A model generated the notes under the pieces. The model was not told the DNA's origin and ran no database searches. It was given only the letters and a program-made list of their open reading frames with translations. Positions 9,245-18,804 of a stretch of 64,000 bases of DNA are shown in pieces. This stretch comes from Fibrobacter succinogenes (GTDB lineage Bacteria > Fibrobacterota > Fibrobacteria > Fibrobacterales > Fibrobacteraceae): NCBI GenBank assembly GCA_902762795.1, contig CACWPM010000012.1, positions 140,801 through 204,800 on the forward strand. The letters are read 5' to 3'. The translations under genes were made by a program, and so were the position numbers. Positions within the stretch are counted from its first letter, which is position 1, and every line of letters starts with the position of its first letter.

Positions 9245-9291
9245 GGGGCAAATATAGTTTTATTCATCGGGAAAATTCGCCATTTCCGAAG

Positions 9292-9441
9292 TCACTGTTC
9301 CGCATCAAGTTCGCTATACGCCTTTTGAGCGTTAGCGCGCACTTCATCGGCATTACTATCCTGCTTTTTAACAGGTTCGGAACTAGCACACCCTAAAAGG
9401 GCGATAAAACAAAGGCAGTAGAAAAGTTTGACGATATTCAT
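9292..9441 (-). CDS. Very short lipoprotein, related to the N-terminus of its neighbour
   Basis: The product is about 49 aa (MNIVKLFYCLCFIALLGCASS, then a charged tail). It has a lipobox (IALLGC) and then SNADEVRANAQKAYSELDAEQ. That tail aligns with the start of the mature lipoprotein encoded next door (GADAEAIRAKASQAYNEQDSG). It therefore looks like a partial duplicate that kept only signal and first helix, or a genuine tiny lipoprotein. The ATG at 9441 gives a clean signal peptide; a longer reading from 9480 is less likely. No clear ribosome-binding site was seen. Confidence 0.5.
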   Translation of the reverse strand: MNIVKLFYCLCFIALLGCASSEPVKKQDSNADEVRANAQKAYSELDAEQ

Positions 9442-9474
9442 AATGGGAATATAGATAATTAAATAATGGGAAAC

Positions 9475-9509
9475 CAACAAAAAAGACCCATCCCCATCGG
9501 GACAGGTCT
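9475..9509 (-). terminator. Rho-independent terminator of rplY
   Basis: On the minus strand AGACCTGTCCC-GATG-GGGATGGGTCT forms a stem with one internal mismatch pair and is followed by TTTTTTG. It lies 28 nt past the rplY stop. Confidence 0.85.
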
Positions 9510-9537
9510 CAAATAGCTATACAGCTTTTTGCCAGAA

Positions 9538-10161
9538 TTAGTTGGCAGCCGGAGCAGCAGCGGCAGCAGCATCAGCAGCCGGAGCAGCAGCAGCGTCCTT
9601 CTTCTTAGACTTGGAAGAAATCGTGAAGATAACGGTGCGCGGGACAGAAGCGAGCTGAACGTTTTCCGGGAGCTTGAAATCCTTAGCATAGAAAGTCACG
9701 TTCGTTTCGAAATTGGAGATGTCCAATTCGAGAACAGACGGAATGCTTGCCGGCTTGGCAGCGAGCTGGAGGTAACGAGCTTCCTGAGAGAAAAGACCGC
9801 CCTGGGTCTTCACGCCAACCGGAAGGCCATTGAGCTTGACCGGAATGCGAACCTTGACGAATTCATCTTCGGCAATCTTGATGAAGTCAACGTGGGTAAT
9901 CTTCTGAGTGATAGCGTCCTTCTGGACACTGTAGACGATTGCCGGATTGCCAGCCTTGCCATCGATTTCGAGGTCAAGAAGCGTATAACGCTTGCCCGGA
10001 GCAAGAACCTTGCGGAGGTCGATTTCGCTTACTGCAATGTTCTTAGCTTCGATACCCTTACCATAATAGACGGCCGGAATCTGACCAGCCTTACGCAAAC
10101 GGGCGTTTTCGCGGTTTGCACCTAGCACTCTCGAGGTAGCTTTGAGCGTTGTGAGTTCCAT
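9538..10161 (-). CDS. rplY: 50S ribosomal protein L25 (CTC/TL5 type)
   Basis: The product is 207 aa. It begins LTTLKATSRVLGANRENARL, as in the two-domain CTC form of L25 that binds 5S rRNA, and continues with PAVYYGKGIEAKNIAVS, DFIKIAEDEFVKVRIPV and the C-terminal domain. It ends in a low-complexity Ala-rich tail (AAAPAADAAAAAAP), common in this longer L25 form. It follows a tRNA-Gln gene on the same strand and may be cotranscribed with it. A strong terminator lies 28 nt downstream. Confidence 0.95.
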   Translation of the reverse strand: MELTTLKATSRVLGANRENARLRKAGQIPAVYYGKGIEAKNIAVSEIDLRKVLAPGKRYTLLDLEIDGKAGNPAIVYSVQKDAITQKITHVDFIKIAEDEFVKVRIPVKLNGLPVGVKTQGGLFSQEARYLQLAAKPASIPSVLELDISNFETNVTFYAKDFKLPENVQLASVPRTVIFTISSKSKKKDAAAAPAADAAAAAAPAAN

Positions 10162-10192
10162 TGTATTATCTCCATTAGATAAAAAAAATTCA

Positions 10193-10264
10193 TTGGGGTA
10201 GCTGGACTCGAACCAACGAATAACGGAATCAAAATCCGTTGTCTTACCACTTGACGATACCCCA
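10193..10264 (-). tRNA. tRNA-Gln (anticodon TTG)
   Basis: On the minus strand the acceptor TGGGGTA pairs with TACCCCA over 7 bp. The anticodon stem ACGGA/TCCGT closes the loop TTTTGAT, giving anticodon TTG. The T arm contains GGTTCGAGTCC. No CCA is encoded. It lies just upstream of rplY. Confidence 0.93.
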
Positions 10265-10473
10265 ATGGTGCGACAAAGATAGTAAAAAAATCTCTTTTGT
10301 CAAAGATAAAAGCCTAAATATTTTCAAAAAAAAGCAATTTACAGAAATTTAGTTACTGGTTAGTAGTTATTAGTTACTAGAGATTGCGATATAGACAATT
10401 CTAGCAACATAGAACTACAAAATGCGGCGAAACCAGCTTAGTAACTTAGAGCACTTAACGGCGTCGAAGTCGC
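10265..10473. other. Intergenic region with short degenerate repeats
   Basis: Between tRNA-Gln and the end of ispE. It contains a TTAGTAGTTATTAGTTACTAG-like array (about 10355-10381) and, about 60 nt on, CTTAGTAACTTAGAGCACTT, in the style of the other intergenic arrays in the window. No ORF was seen. Confidence 0.4.
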
Positions 10474-11385
10474 TCATCTATGCCAGAACTTGGTCACTGT
10501 TTGGTAGCGCGAAATCGGTTTTAGCACAGCGGCGGCCTTTTCGGCAAGTTCCCTGGTCTTGAAAATCCCGAAAACAGACGCCCCCGAACCGGACATCAAG
10601 GCGACATCGGCCCCAAGCTCAATGAACTTTTGCTTCATTTCGGCGACAAGCGGGTGCGTCGGGAAAACGGAAATTTCAAAAGCGTTGAAGTAAGATGCAG
10701 GATTCAGGACGAGTTCAGTCGAGACATTGGCAGAAATGGGTTCTGCAACAGGCTCTCCACACAACGAGCCCCGCACCTGAGAATCCCACGCCGCCTTGTA
10801 CTGCTCCCAGCGGTCCGGGCCGGATTTCGGGACGCCCGCGTAGGCATCCTTCGTCGGGACGGAATCAAGCGGAGTCGCAATCAGGAGGGCAGCCCCTTCC
10901 GGGAGGTCCAGCGGATCCACGAACGTCAAACGCTCGCCGATGCCTTCGGCAAAAGCCGTTCCGCCACGGACAAGGAACGGCACGTCGGCGCCAAGACGGG
11001 CTCCGATGGCTTCCAGCGTCTCGAACGGGAGGTTCAAGTTCCACAAGCGGTTGAGCAATCGGAGCGTCGCCGCGGCATCGGCACTTCCACCGCCAAGGCC
11101 AGCCCCCAACGGCATCACCTTCGTGAGGTGGATGTCCGAACCGAGAGCGCAATTCGCATATTCCTGGAGCGCCTTCGCCGCCTTGAACACGAGGTCCGAT
11201 TCCAGCGGGTAGTTCTGCGGTTCGTTGTACGTCAAGTGGATTTCGCCATCGTCGCGGAGCGTCGCTTCGACCGTATCGCCCGCATCAACAGTCTGGAAAA
11301 CAGTCCCCAAATCGTGGTAACCGTCTTCCCGCTTGCGGATGACATCAAGAAACAAGTTGATTTTTGCTGGAGCGTATTCGTACAT
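10474..11385 (-). CDS. ispE: 4-diphosphocytidyl-2-C-methyl-D-erythritol kinase
   Basis: The product is 303 aa, a GHMP kinase of the MEP isoprenoid pathway. It starts YEYAPAKINLFLDVIRKREDGYHDL, with the substrate-binding Lys and the GYH motif; the ATP loop PMGAGLGGGSADAAATL is at about residues 91-107; and the C-terminal MSGSGASVFG matches the third GHMP motif. It phosphorylates CDP-methylerythritol in the cytoplasm. The middle has a somewhat long insert (about residues 180-225, DAYAGVPKSGPDRWEQYKAAW). It lies downstream of ftsK on the same strand with an 87-nt spacer filled by a repeat array. Confidence 0.95.
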   Translation of the reverse strand: MYEYAPAKINLFLDVIRKREDGYHDLGTVFQTVDAGDTVEATLRDDGEIHLTYNEPQNYPLESDLVFKAAKALQEYANCALGSDIHLTKVMPLGAGLGGGSADAAATLRLLNRLWNLNLPFETLEAIGARLGADVPFLVRGGTAFAEGIGERLTFVDPLDLPEGAALLIATPLDSVPTKDAYAGVPKSGPDRWEQYKAAWDSQVRGSLCGEPVAEPISANVSTELVLNPASYFNAFEISVFPTHPLVAEMKQKFIELGADVALMSGSGASVFGIFKTRELAEKAAAVLKPISRYQTVTKFWHR

Positions 11386-11456
11386 AGGTCGTAGGAAGTT
11401 AGAAGTAGGAAGTAGACAGTGGTTAGTGGTTGGTGATTGGTGGTTAGGGGGTTCGT
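11386..11456. repeat. Intergenic GTAGGAAGT / GGTTAGTGGT array
   Basis: Short degenerate words (GTAGGAAGT, TAGAAGTAGG, GGTTAGTGGTTGGTGATTGG) fill the ispE-ftsK gap. It is one member of the window-wide family of intergenic arrays. Confidence 0.6.
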
Positions 11457-11472
11457 GCCTCGGACCTCGAGC

Positions 11473-14400
11473 CTATCTAAACGCTCCGGAGCGTTCGAGT
11501 TGCATAAGTTCGTCCATACCGATAAGCATTGCGCGGGGTTTGGAGTTGCCGGTACTGCGAGCGCAGAGTCCCATACCGAACAGTTGGTCCACAATTTTGC
11601 CTGCGCGGCTGTACCCCACGCTAAAGTGGCGCTGCACCGCAGAAGTCGAAAGCCCGTTGCCACCTTCGATAGCCCACTTGGCAACATCGAACAGCAACTT
11701 ATCCTTCTTCTCGTTCATCGCGACATTGCCACCTTCCTCGTCGTCGCCATCTTCGCCGCCCGAGACATCGAACGATTCCACCTGCGGGTAGAACACGTTC
11801 TGGTCGGAGCAAGCGTCAGCCAAACGTTCGGCTTCTTCATCGCTGAGGAATGCACCGTGTACGCGCACCGGATCCGGATCGTTCACGGCCTTGTAAAGCA
11901 TGTCGCCACGGCCAAGGAGCTTTTCGGCACCGGCATGGTCCATCACCGTACGGGCGTCAATCTGCGATGCGACCTTGAAGCTTATACGCGTCGGCAAGTT
12001 CGCCTTGATGATACCCGTAATGACCTTCACGGACGGACGCTGCGTCGCAAGCACCAAGTGGATGCCCACGGCACGAGCCTTAGCCGCCAAGCGAGCCACG
12101 GACTTTTCGATTTCCTTACCCGCAACCATCATGAGGTCCGCCATTTCATCGATAATCACAACGATAAACGCCATGCGGTGGCCACGGTCTTCTTCAGGAA
12201 CTTCATCCGGCAATTCGCCCGCCTCGAACTTCGCGTTAAAGCCACCGATGTTACGCACCTTTGCAGAAGCCAAGACTTCCGTTCTGCGGTCCATCTCGTA
12301 GCAGAGCCACTGGAGCGCCTGAATGGCAATTTCCGGCTTGGTAATCACGGGCGCCAAGAGGTGCGGGATGTTCTCGTACATCTTGAGTTCCACCGCCTTC
12401 GGGTCCACGAGAATCATACGAAGTTCATCAGGAGTCTTGCTGAACAGCATCGATGCCATGAGAGCGTTAATGCAGACAGACTTACCGGAACCCGTCTGGC
12501 CAGCGATCAGCAAGTGCGGCGCTTTGGCCAAATCCATCGTGAACGATTCACCGGTAATGTCCTTGCCTAGCGCCACAAGAATTTTATCTTGCGCGGGCTT
12601 GAACTTGTCACTCATGAACACATCGCGGCAGAACACCGTCTGGAACTTGCGATTCGGGATTTCCACACCGACCGCCGCCTTGCCAGGAATCGGCGCCAAA
12701 ATGCGGATGGACGAAACCTTGAGCGGGAGCGCCAAGTCTTCTTGCAAAGCCGAGAAGCGGCTCACCTTCACACCCGGGCCCGGCTCCACTTCAAAACGCG
12801 TAATCATCGGGCCCGTTTCGCAACCGATCACGCGTCCCTTGACCTTGAAATTTTCGAGCTTTTCTTCGAGCATCTTGCCGATAGCGTTCAGTTCTTCTTC
12901 AGTGTAGTCCGCCGTCTGCACTTCGTGCGTGTCGAGAATCTTTGCAATTTCCGGAATCTTGTATTCATCGTAAGACGCAGTAGGGGCCGCGGGGATTGTA
13001 GCAGAATACACCGCCGGGCGCGCACTCCCATTAGCATGTCCACCAGCACCGCCAGCATTCCCGGCACCGCCCATCGTCCCGCCCAAAGTCGGGTCCTCGC
13101 CCACTTCATCCGCAGTCACGACCACAGGCACAAAAGTTTCATCATCCTCATCAACGGCAGGATTTCCCGGGAAATCTTCAATGTAGGCACCATCACCGCC
13201 CAAGAGGTCCTCCGCATGGATTGCGGCACGAGTTTCAACAGAATCCGAGAGAGTCGCATCACGGACAATCTTCGTCCGTTTCGTCGAAGCATTTTTCATC
13301 GGAACCGCTTCCGAAAGATTTCCTTTCACGGCGCCAGAAGTTTTTTTCGCGGACTTCGGTGAAGCATCCGCAGCACCGCCGAGATTTGCCTCATTATCCG
13401 CACCAGCATTTCCGACGACATTCCCCATTACAGCATCCACTGTTTCAGAGCCCGCCGTTCGGCGCACATCGCCTTTCACCTGCATACGGCCCTTATGCCC
13501 CTTTTCCCAGTCGATCAAGTCGCGGGCACGGCGAAGCGCCCCGATGCGTTCCTTGATTTCCAGAATCTGGAGTGCATTCATGTGGCGTTCGTTCAAGCGT
13601 AGTTCCTCTTCCAAGCGACGGATTTCCGGATCTTCGTACACGCCATCGCCCAAAGTATCCTCACCGGCCGCAACAGGTTGCGCATTGCGCGGATCTTCAA
13701 GCGGAGCCGCAAACTGAGCTTTTCCGGCCATTCCAGTCTCGGCAACACCAGCGGCATTCCCCGGCAAGCCATATCCCGGCACATTCCTTGAAGCATACTG
13801 AGGAAGTCCAAACGCATCATCCTTCACTTGAGTTTGCATGTCTGAACGACTGACTTCCAATTCATCCGTCAACCAGTTGTGGCGACCGTTAAACGGTTCC
13901 ACCTTTCCGCGCCTACGCATCTTCACGGAATCCGGGACATACATCATCGTCTCGTCTTCCATCACGACACCACGGCGAAGCGTCTTCTTCTCTGAGCTCT
14001 TTTTCTCACCACTTACCACTGGGAAATCGACGGTTTCCACCTCAATCGGCGCCATAGACCGCCGTTGTCCAAACACACCGCACATATACCGCATCGTCTG
14101 CGCCACAAACCTAAAGTGACGCGGACGCACGCCAAACGAAAGAACGAGAATCAACGCTAACGTTATCAAAAGCAAAATCAGCGGAGCGACAAACGAGACC
14201 CGCCCAAACACGGGGATAGCCAAGTTCTGCAAAAAGAACTGCCCAAGAACACCGCCGTTCATCGAGATCTGATCTTTAGTTGCATGGGCGATGTCAAAAT
14301 TCTTGAGCGACATGAGGAACGACACGTTTACCACAAGCAAGCTCAAGCCAACCGCAAAACGCAACAATTTCGGCCGCAGCGACGCAATCGCTATAAAAAG

Positions 14401-14709
14401 TCCCCAAAGAATGAGCGATGCTGTAAACACGACAACCGCTACACGCCCAAGCAAAAACGTCATAAACTTCGGAATTATATCACCGAAATAATTCCCAAGC
14501 CAATTTTCCTGCCCACCCACGATCGAAATCGTGACGCATCCGAACAAAAGAACAACGCCAGCGAGCAAGACCAAATAGCCTACCATCATCGTGACAAAAA
14601 AAGAATCCGGATGCTGAATTTCCTGTTTCGGTTCAACTTTAGGCTTTTTCGTTTTCTTTACAGTTTTTTTCTTTTGTACAGCCAAAAAATACGCTCCTCT
14701 ATTTTTCAT
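11473..14709 (-). CDS. ftsK: DNA translocase FtsK/SpoIIIE
   Basis: The product is 1078 aa. Four or five N-terminal membrane helices (about residues 35-205) anchor it at the septum. A long low-complexity linker (about 210-570, rich in Gly, Ala and acidic residues) is followed by the motor: the FtsK alpha/beta domain with LLIAGQTGSGKSVCINALM (Walker A, about residue 735) and IVVIIDEMADLMMVAG (Walker B). A C-terminal gamma winged-helix domain (about 1010-1070, ISTSAVQRHFSVGYSRAGKIVDQL-like) reads KOPS-type polarity sequences. It pumps chromosome ends at division. It is divergent from the cyclase gene. Confidence 0.95.
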   Translation of the reverse strand: MKNRGAYFLAVQKKKTVKKTKKPKVEPKQEIQHPDSFFVTMMVGYLVLLAGVVLLFGCVTISIVGGQENWLGNYFGDIIPKFMTFLLGRVAVVVFTASLILWGLFIAIASLRPKLLRFAVGLSLLVVNVSFLMSLKNFDIAHATKDQISMNGGVLGQFFLQNLAIPVFGRVSFVAPLILLLITLALILVLSFGVRPRHFRFVAQTMRYMCGVFGQRRSMAPIEVETVDFPVVSGEKKSSEKKTLRRGVVMEDETMMYVPDSVKMRRRGKVEPFNGRHNWLTDELEVSRSDMQTQVKDDAFGLPQYASRNVPGYGLPGNAAGVAETGMAGKAQFAAPLEDPRNAQPVAAGEDTLGDGVYEDPEIRRLEEELRLNERHMNALQILEIKERIGALRRARDLIDWEKGHKGRMQVKGDVRRTAGSETVDAVMGNVVGNAGADNEANLGGAADASPKSAKKTSGAVKGNLSEAVPMKNASTKRTKIVRDATLSDSVETRAAIHAEDLLGGDGAYIEDFPGNPAVDEDDETFVPVVVTADEVGEDPTLGGTMGGAGNAGGAGGHANGSARPAVYSATIPAAPTASYDEYKIPEIAKILDTHEVQTADYTEEELNAIGKMLEEKLENFKVKGRVIGCETGPMITRFEVEPGPGVKVSRFSALQEDLALPLKVSSIRILAPIPGKAAVGVEIPNRKFQTVFCRDVFMSDKFKPAQDKILVALGKDITGESFTMDLAKAPHLLIAGQTGSGKSVCINALMASMLFSKTPDELRMILVDPKAVELKMYENIPHLLAPVITKPEIAIQALQWLCYEMDRRTEVLASAKVRNIGGFNAKFEAGELPDEVPEEDRGHRMAFIVVIIDEMADLMMVAGKEIEKSVARLAAKARAVGIHLVLATQRPSVKVITGIIKANLPTRISFKVASQIDARTVMDHAGAEKLLGRGDMLYKAVNDPDPVRVHGAFLSDEEAERLADACSDQNVFYPQVESFDVSGGEDGDDEEGGNVAMNEKKDKLLFDVAKWAIEGGNGLSTSAVQRHFSVGYSRAGKIVDQLFGMGLCARSTGNSKPRAMLIGMDELMQLERSGAFR

Positions 14710-14789
14710 TCACAAATATAGTCTAATAACGGTTCCGCCCCAATCATAAAAAATGACACAATTTGCTCAATTATTATTTTTTTTAGGTC

Positions 14790-17700
14790 ATGGCTCAAAA
14801 AAATTCAAAAAATCAAAGAAAACTTTTTTTCGGGAGCGCTTTTTCGGCTATCGCCGTCTTGCTCATTCTCGTTTTCGGCAATACGCAGAACAACTTTACG
14901 GCGGAATCGGCAGAAAACATTTTCTACGACCAGTTTTTCAAATGGATTACCGAAGTCCAGGATTCCACTGGCGTCAAGGACGGCGTTGTCCTGGAAAGCA
15001 AACCCTATAACGACCCAAATATTCTCATTGCCGATATCGATGAAAAGTCATTGCAAAAATTAGGGCATTACTACGAATGGGACCGTTCCATCCACGCGAA
15101 AGTCATCGATAATCTAGGAGAAGGCGGAGCTGCCGCTGTCGCATTCGATATTCTCTTTAAAGAAGCCGATTTCGGAAAAAGAAAAGGAGCTCAATGCCAA
15201 GAAATTCTTACCGAACTCGACCCCGATACTAGCCATACCAAATTTTTCTCACAAATTCAATCATACTACAACTACGATTCCCTGCTCGTCGAAGCCACGC
15301 GCAAATCAGGTATCTGCATCGTCAGTTTCTTGATGAACAACACATCTTATTACAAGAACAAAAGTGACTGGAAACCTCTGAGCACTTGGGACCGAGCCAA
15401 AGAAATCGGATTTTCATCGACATTCCAATTAAACCAGGTCGACAAGCCGCAAGATATCGAATCCCGCCAACTGCTCGACAACATCTTCCCGGAACTTGCA
15501 AACGCGGGCGCACACCTCGGCGCCGTTAACGCCTACCCCGACAATGACGGAATCATCCGCCGTATCAGCATGTTGTACAAATTCCCGTTTGTCAAGGACG
15601 ACAAGCTCGCCCCGCAACGCATTTACTCGACACTTTCACTGATGACAATATTGCACTTATTCCACAAAGACCCGAAAGATGTCCAGATCAAGATGGGGCA
15701 CTACATCGATGTCGGAAAGCCGTTCGGCATTTATCGAGATTCCTTGGGCGAATACCATACAACATTCCCGAACTTCACCTATCCCATGTTCGTAGCACTT
15801 CGCGAAAAGATGAAACAAATCAAGGAGAGCGGCGTGCAGAAAGCAAGCCAGGTCGAGACCTCCGCGAAGATAACCGCAAGCAGGAACGAAGAAGGATTTA
15901 TAGTCTTTGACATTTCAATGGACGAAGACCAGCACATCGACGCAAAACTAGCCAAAATTTTACGCGGACTTCCCGAAAACATTTTTAACAAGCTAAACGA
16001 ATCCGAATTCATCGATCTAAAACACGGCTACACGATGGCAAAAAGCGAAGACGATGAAGGCGTTTATGTCATTACCGGCGAAGACAACGAAGAAATATCT
16101 ATCACTCCAAGCGTTCTCAACACAATCCGCTACTTTGAAAAAGCCTATTCCCAAATCCCTAAAGGCGGACACAAACATTTGTCCAGAAGCATGGACATCA
16201 GTTACAACCGAGCTAAAAATGAATGGACGGCCTCCATCAGTTTCTTCACAAATAAAATTCTACAAGACATTTTGGAAACAACGAATAAACAAATCAGCAG
16301 TCTAAAACCAGGTGAAGAACTGCGTTTCGGGCCATACAAGAAAATTCCTATCGATAGCCACGGACAATTCCTTATAAAGTACAAAGGACGCTTCAACCGA
16401 GTAACGCCAGAAACACGTACCTTCAAACATATTTCTTATTACGACATTTACAGGGATTCTACAAACCTAGACCAATACGCCGGCAAGTCAATTATCCTCG
16501 GTTCATCCGTATCAGCGCTTTTCGATATTGTGAACGGGCCGCACGAAGAAAACGTCCCTGCCATTCTCGTCCACGCAAGTATCATCAAGAACATCCTGGA
16601 AGACGATTACTTAACCCTCCTGGACGAGCGTTATCAACGATATGCCGTTATCCTCCTTGCGCTGCTAAGCACACTTGTCGGCCTTTACTTCAGGAGTTTT
16701 GCATCATTGTTCTTCACGATAATGCTAGCCATTCTTTACACGTTTTGCGCCTACATCTGCTTTAAGCACAATGTATATATAGGCGTTTCCAAACAACTTA
16801 TTGCCATCATCATGACAAACATGCTCGCGATGGTCGTGCAAGCTTACTTCGAAAGCAAAGAAAAGAAATTCATTACGAGTTCCTTCAAGCAGTATATTTC
16901 ACCTGAATTGATTGATGAAATGGTGGCAGACGGCATCACCCCGCAACTCGGCGGCGAAGCATCCAACATTTCCGCCTACTTTACCGACATTCAAGGTTTC
17001 TCGACATTCTCCGAAAAAATCGGGAGTCCAACAAAACTCGTCGAACTTTTGAACGAATATTTAACCGTCATGACAGACGTTCTCACGACTAAGAACAAAG
17101 GAACGCTTGATAAATATGAGGGAGACGCAATCATCGCATTTTTCGGCGCCCCGATGAAATACGACGATCACGCCAAACGAGCTTGCAACACGGCTCTCGA
17201 CATGCAAAGCGAACTTTTAAAGTTGCGCCAGAAATGGAAAAGCGAAGCAAATAAATGGCCGGAAGTCGTGCATAACATGCACATGAGAATAGGCATCAAC
17301 ACAGGCGTTATCGTGACCGGAAACATGGGTTCAACCATGCGTAAAAACTACACCATGATGGGCGACGAAGTAAACCTCGCGGCGCGTCTCGAAAGCGCGG
17401 CCAAGCAATACGGAGCTTACATTCACGTTTGCAAGAACACTATCGACCAGCTCATTGAACAAAAAATAAACGGGCTGTACATCTACCGTCCACTCGATAT
17501 CATCCGTGTTGTAGGTAAAGACGAACCCGTTGAGACATTCGAGCTACTTGCTTATGCAAACGACGCCAACGCCCTTGTCTTGAACAAACTATGCAGTCTT
17601 TGGGAACAAGCTCGTGATGCATATCTCAACATGCAATGGGACAAGGCGATTGCACTATTCACGCAATGTCTCGATTTCGAGCCGCATTTACCCGAACACG

Positions 17701-17822
17701 ATCCTGGCAGCAAGACATGCCCAAGTACGGTATTCATCAACCGCTGCTTAGCCTATAAAGAAAATCCGCCCGCAAACGCAGGCGAAAAATGGGACGGAAT
17801 CTTCACCGCTACGGAAAAGTAG
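14790..17822 (+). CDS. CHASE2-domain class III adenylate/guanylate cyclase
   Basis: The product is 1010 aa. One N-terminal membrane helix (about residues 15-32) is followed by a large periplasmic CHASE2 sensor (about 45-610), much longer than usual because of an insert of roughly 200 residues with beta-rich repeats. Three membrane helices (about 615-690) then precede a class III cyclase domain (about 725-905). Catalytic features are YFTDIQGFSTFSE with a metal Asp, LDKYEGDAIIAFFG with the second metal Asp and a purine-contacting Lys, and MMGDEVNLAARLE. The C-terminus has a TPR-like helix pair. It should convert ATP (or GTP) to the cyclic nucleotide on an envelope signal. No receptor protein is evident nearby. 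Confidence 0.9.
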   Translation: MAQKNSKNQRKLFFGSAFSAIAVLLILVFGNTQNNFTAESAENIFYDQFFKWITEVQDSTGVKDGVVLESKPYNDPNILIADIDEKSLQKLGHYYEWDRSIHAKVIDNLGEGGAAAVAFDILFKEADFGKRKGAQCQEILTELDPDTSHTKFFSQIQSYYNYDSLLVEATRKSGICIVSFLMNNTSYYKNKSDWKPLSTWDRAKEIGFSSTFQLNQVDKPQDIESRQLLDNIFPELANAGAHLGAVNAYPDNDGIIRRISMLYKFPFVKDDKLAPQRIYSTLSLMTILHLFHKDPKDVQIKMGHYIDVGKPFGIYRDSLGEYHTTFPNFTYPMFVALREKMKQIKESGVQKASQVETSAKITASRNEEGFIVFDISMDEDQHIDAKLAKILRGLPENIFNKLNESEFIDLKHGYTMAKSEDDEGVYVITGEDNEEISITPSVLNTIRYFEKAYSQIPKGGHKHLSRSMDISYNRAKNEWTASISFFTNKILQDILETTNKQISSLKPGEELRFGPYKKIPIDSHGQFLIKYKGRFNRVTPETRTFKHISYYDIYRDSTNLDQYAGKSIILGSSVSALFDIVNGPHEENVPAILVHASIIKNILEDDYLTLLDERYQRYAVILLALLSTLVGLYFRSFASLFFTIMLAILYTFCAYICFKHNVYIGVSKQLIAIIMTNMLAMVVQAYFESKEKKFITSSFKQYISPELIDEMVADGITPQLGGEASNISAYFTDIQGFSTFSEKIGSPTKLVELLNEYLTVMTDVLTTKNKGTLDKYEGDAIIAFFGAPMKYDDHAKRACNTALDMQSELLKLRQKWKSEANKWPEVVHNMHMRIGINTGVIVTGNMGSTMRKNYTMMGDEVNLAARLESAAKQYGAYIHVCKNTIDQLIEQKINGLYIYRPLDIIRVVGKDEPVETFELLAYANDANALVLNKLCSLWEQARDAYLNMQWDKAIALFTQCLDFEPHLPEHDPGSKTCPSTVFINRCLAYKENPPANAGEKWDGIFTATEK

Positions 17823-17824
17823 TT

Positions 17825-17957
17825 GGTAGAACTTAGATAGAACGCAATATTCTAAGTGAGATTATCGCTTCGCTCTAATCTCAACTGCTAGGCTCGGAAA
17901 TAGGCTTGCAAGCAATCCTGCTTCACTCGCCTTACGCAGTTGTCTAAGTTCTAATTA
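17825..17957. repeat. Inverted-repeat intergenic element bracketed by AGAACTTAGA / TCTAAGTTCT
   Basis: The left arm TAGAACTTAGA follows the cyclase stop and the right arm TCTAAGTTCTA runs into the panC stop codon about 110 nt later; the arms are perfectly complementary. The interior has GATTATCGCTTCGCTCTAATC and AGGCTTGCAAGCAATCCTGC. It probably forms a large stem between two convergent genes. Confidence 0.6.
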
Positions 17958-18802
17958 AGCTCCATGTTGTCAATGAGTCTTGTCTTTCCGAAAAACGCGG
18001 CGGCAAGAATCACAGCCTTGTCTTCTGCAGCAAGAGCGCCATTACACTTCTGCAAAGTCTTTTGGCTTGCAACTTCGACATACTGCACCACGCCACGAGC
18101 AGCCACAATTGACTTCACGACGATATCGCGAATCTTCGAGACACTGCGTTCGCCCGCTTCGTAGGCAGCCTTGGCCGCTTTCAAGCCGTTGTAAATGCCG
18201 AGCGCTTGAGCGCGTTCTTCTTCCGTCAAGTATTCATTACGGCTAGAACGGGCAAGGCCACTTTCTTCGCGAACAATCTTCACGCGGTGAATCTTGATAT
18301 TGAAATTCAAGTCCTTCACCATCCGTTCGATTAGGAACACCTGCTGGTAATCTTTTTCGCCAAAATAAGCATCGTTCGCGCCAGAAATGAGGAACAACTT
18401 AGAAACGACCGTCAATACTCCACGGAAATGTCCTGGGCGATAAGCACCGCAATACATGCCCTCAAGTTGTTCATCACGAACAAGCGTCATCGGATCGCCA
18501 TCCGGGTACATTTCAGCGACAGACGGAGCAAAAACAAAATCTGCTCCAATCGATTCCGCAAGTTTCGCATCCGCTTCCAAGCGCTTCGGATACTTGTCCA
18601 AATCCTCGTTCTTACCGAACTGGATGGGGTTCAAAAACACACTTACAACCGTCACATCGCACTCGCTCACGGAGGCCTTGATAAGAGCGCCATGGCCTTC
18701 ATGGAGAGCCCCCATCGTTGGAACGAGACCGATTCTTTTCCCTTCTTTCGCAAGAGGAGCAAGCGTTTGACGTAGGGAATCGATAGACTTAATTATCTGC
18801 AT
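17951..18802 (-). CDS. panC: Pantothenate synthetase (pantoate-beta-alanine ligase)
   Basis: The product is 283 aa, the usual PanC length. GLVPTMGALHEGHGALI holds the HIGH-like nucleotide motif (HEGH). VFLNPIQFG, the pantoate-contacting FGEKDYQQ and the KMSKS-equivalent LARSSRNEYL are all present. It joins pantoate and beta-alanine with ATP in coenzyme A synthesis. It is the last gene of a three-gene operon, 2 nt after the deoxynucleoside kinase stop. Neither panB nor panD is in the window. Confidence 0.96.
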   Translation of the reverse strand: MQIIKSIDSLRQTLAPLAKEGKRIGLVPTMGALHEGHGALIKASVSECDVTVVSVFLNPIQFGKNEDLDKYPKRLEADAKLAESIGADFVFAPSVAEMYPDGDPMTLVRDEQLEGMYCGAYRPGHFRGVLTVVSKLFLISGANDAYFGEKDYQQVFLIERMVKDLNFNIKIHRVKIVREESGLARSSRNEYLTEEERAQALGIYNGLKAAKAAYEAGERSVSKIRDIVVKSIVAARGVVQYVEVASQKTLQKCNGALAAEDKAVILAAAFFGKTRLIDNMELN

Positions 18803-18804
18803 GA

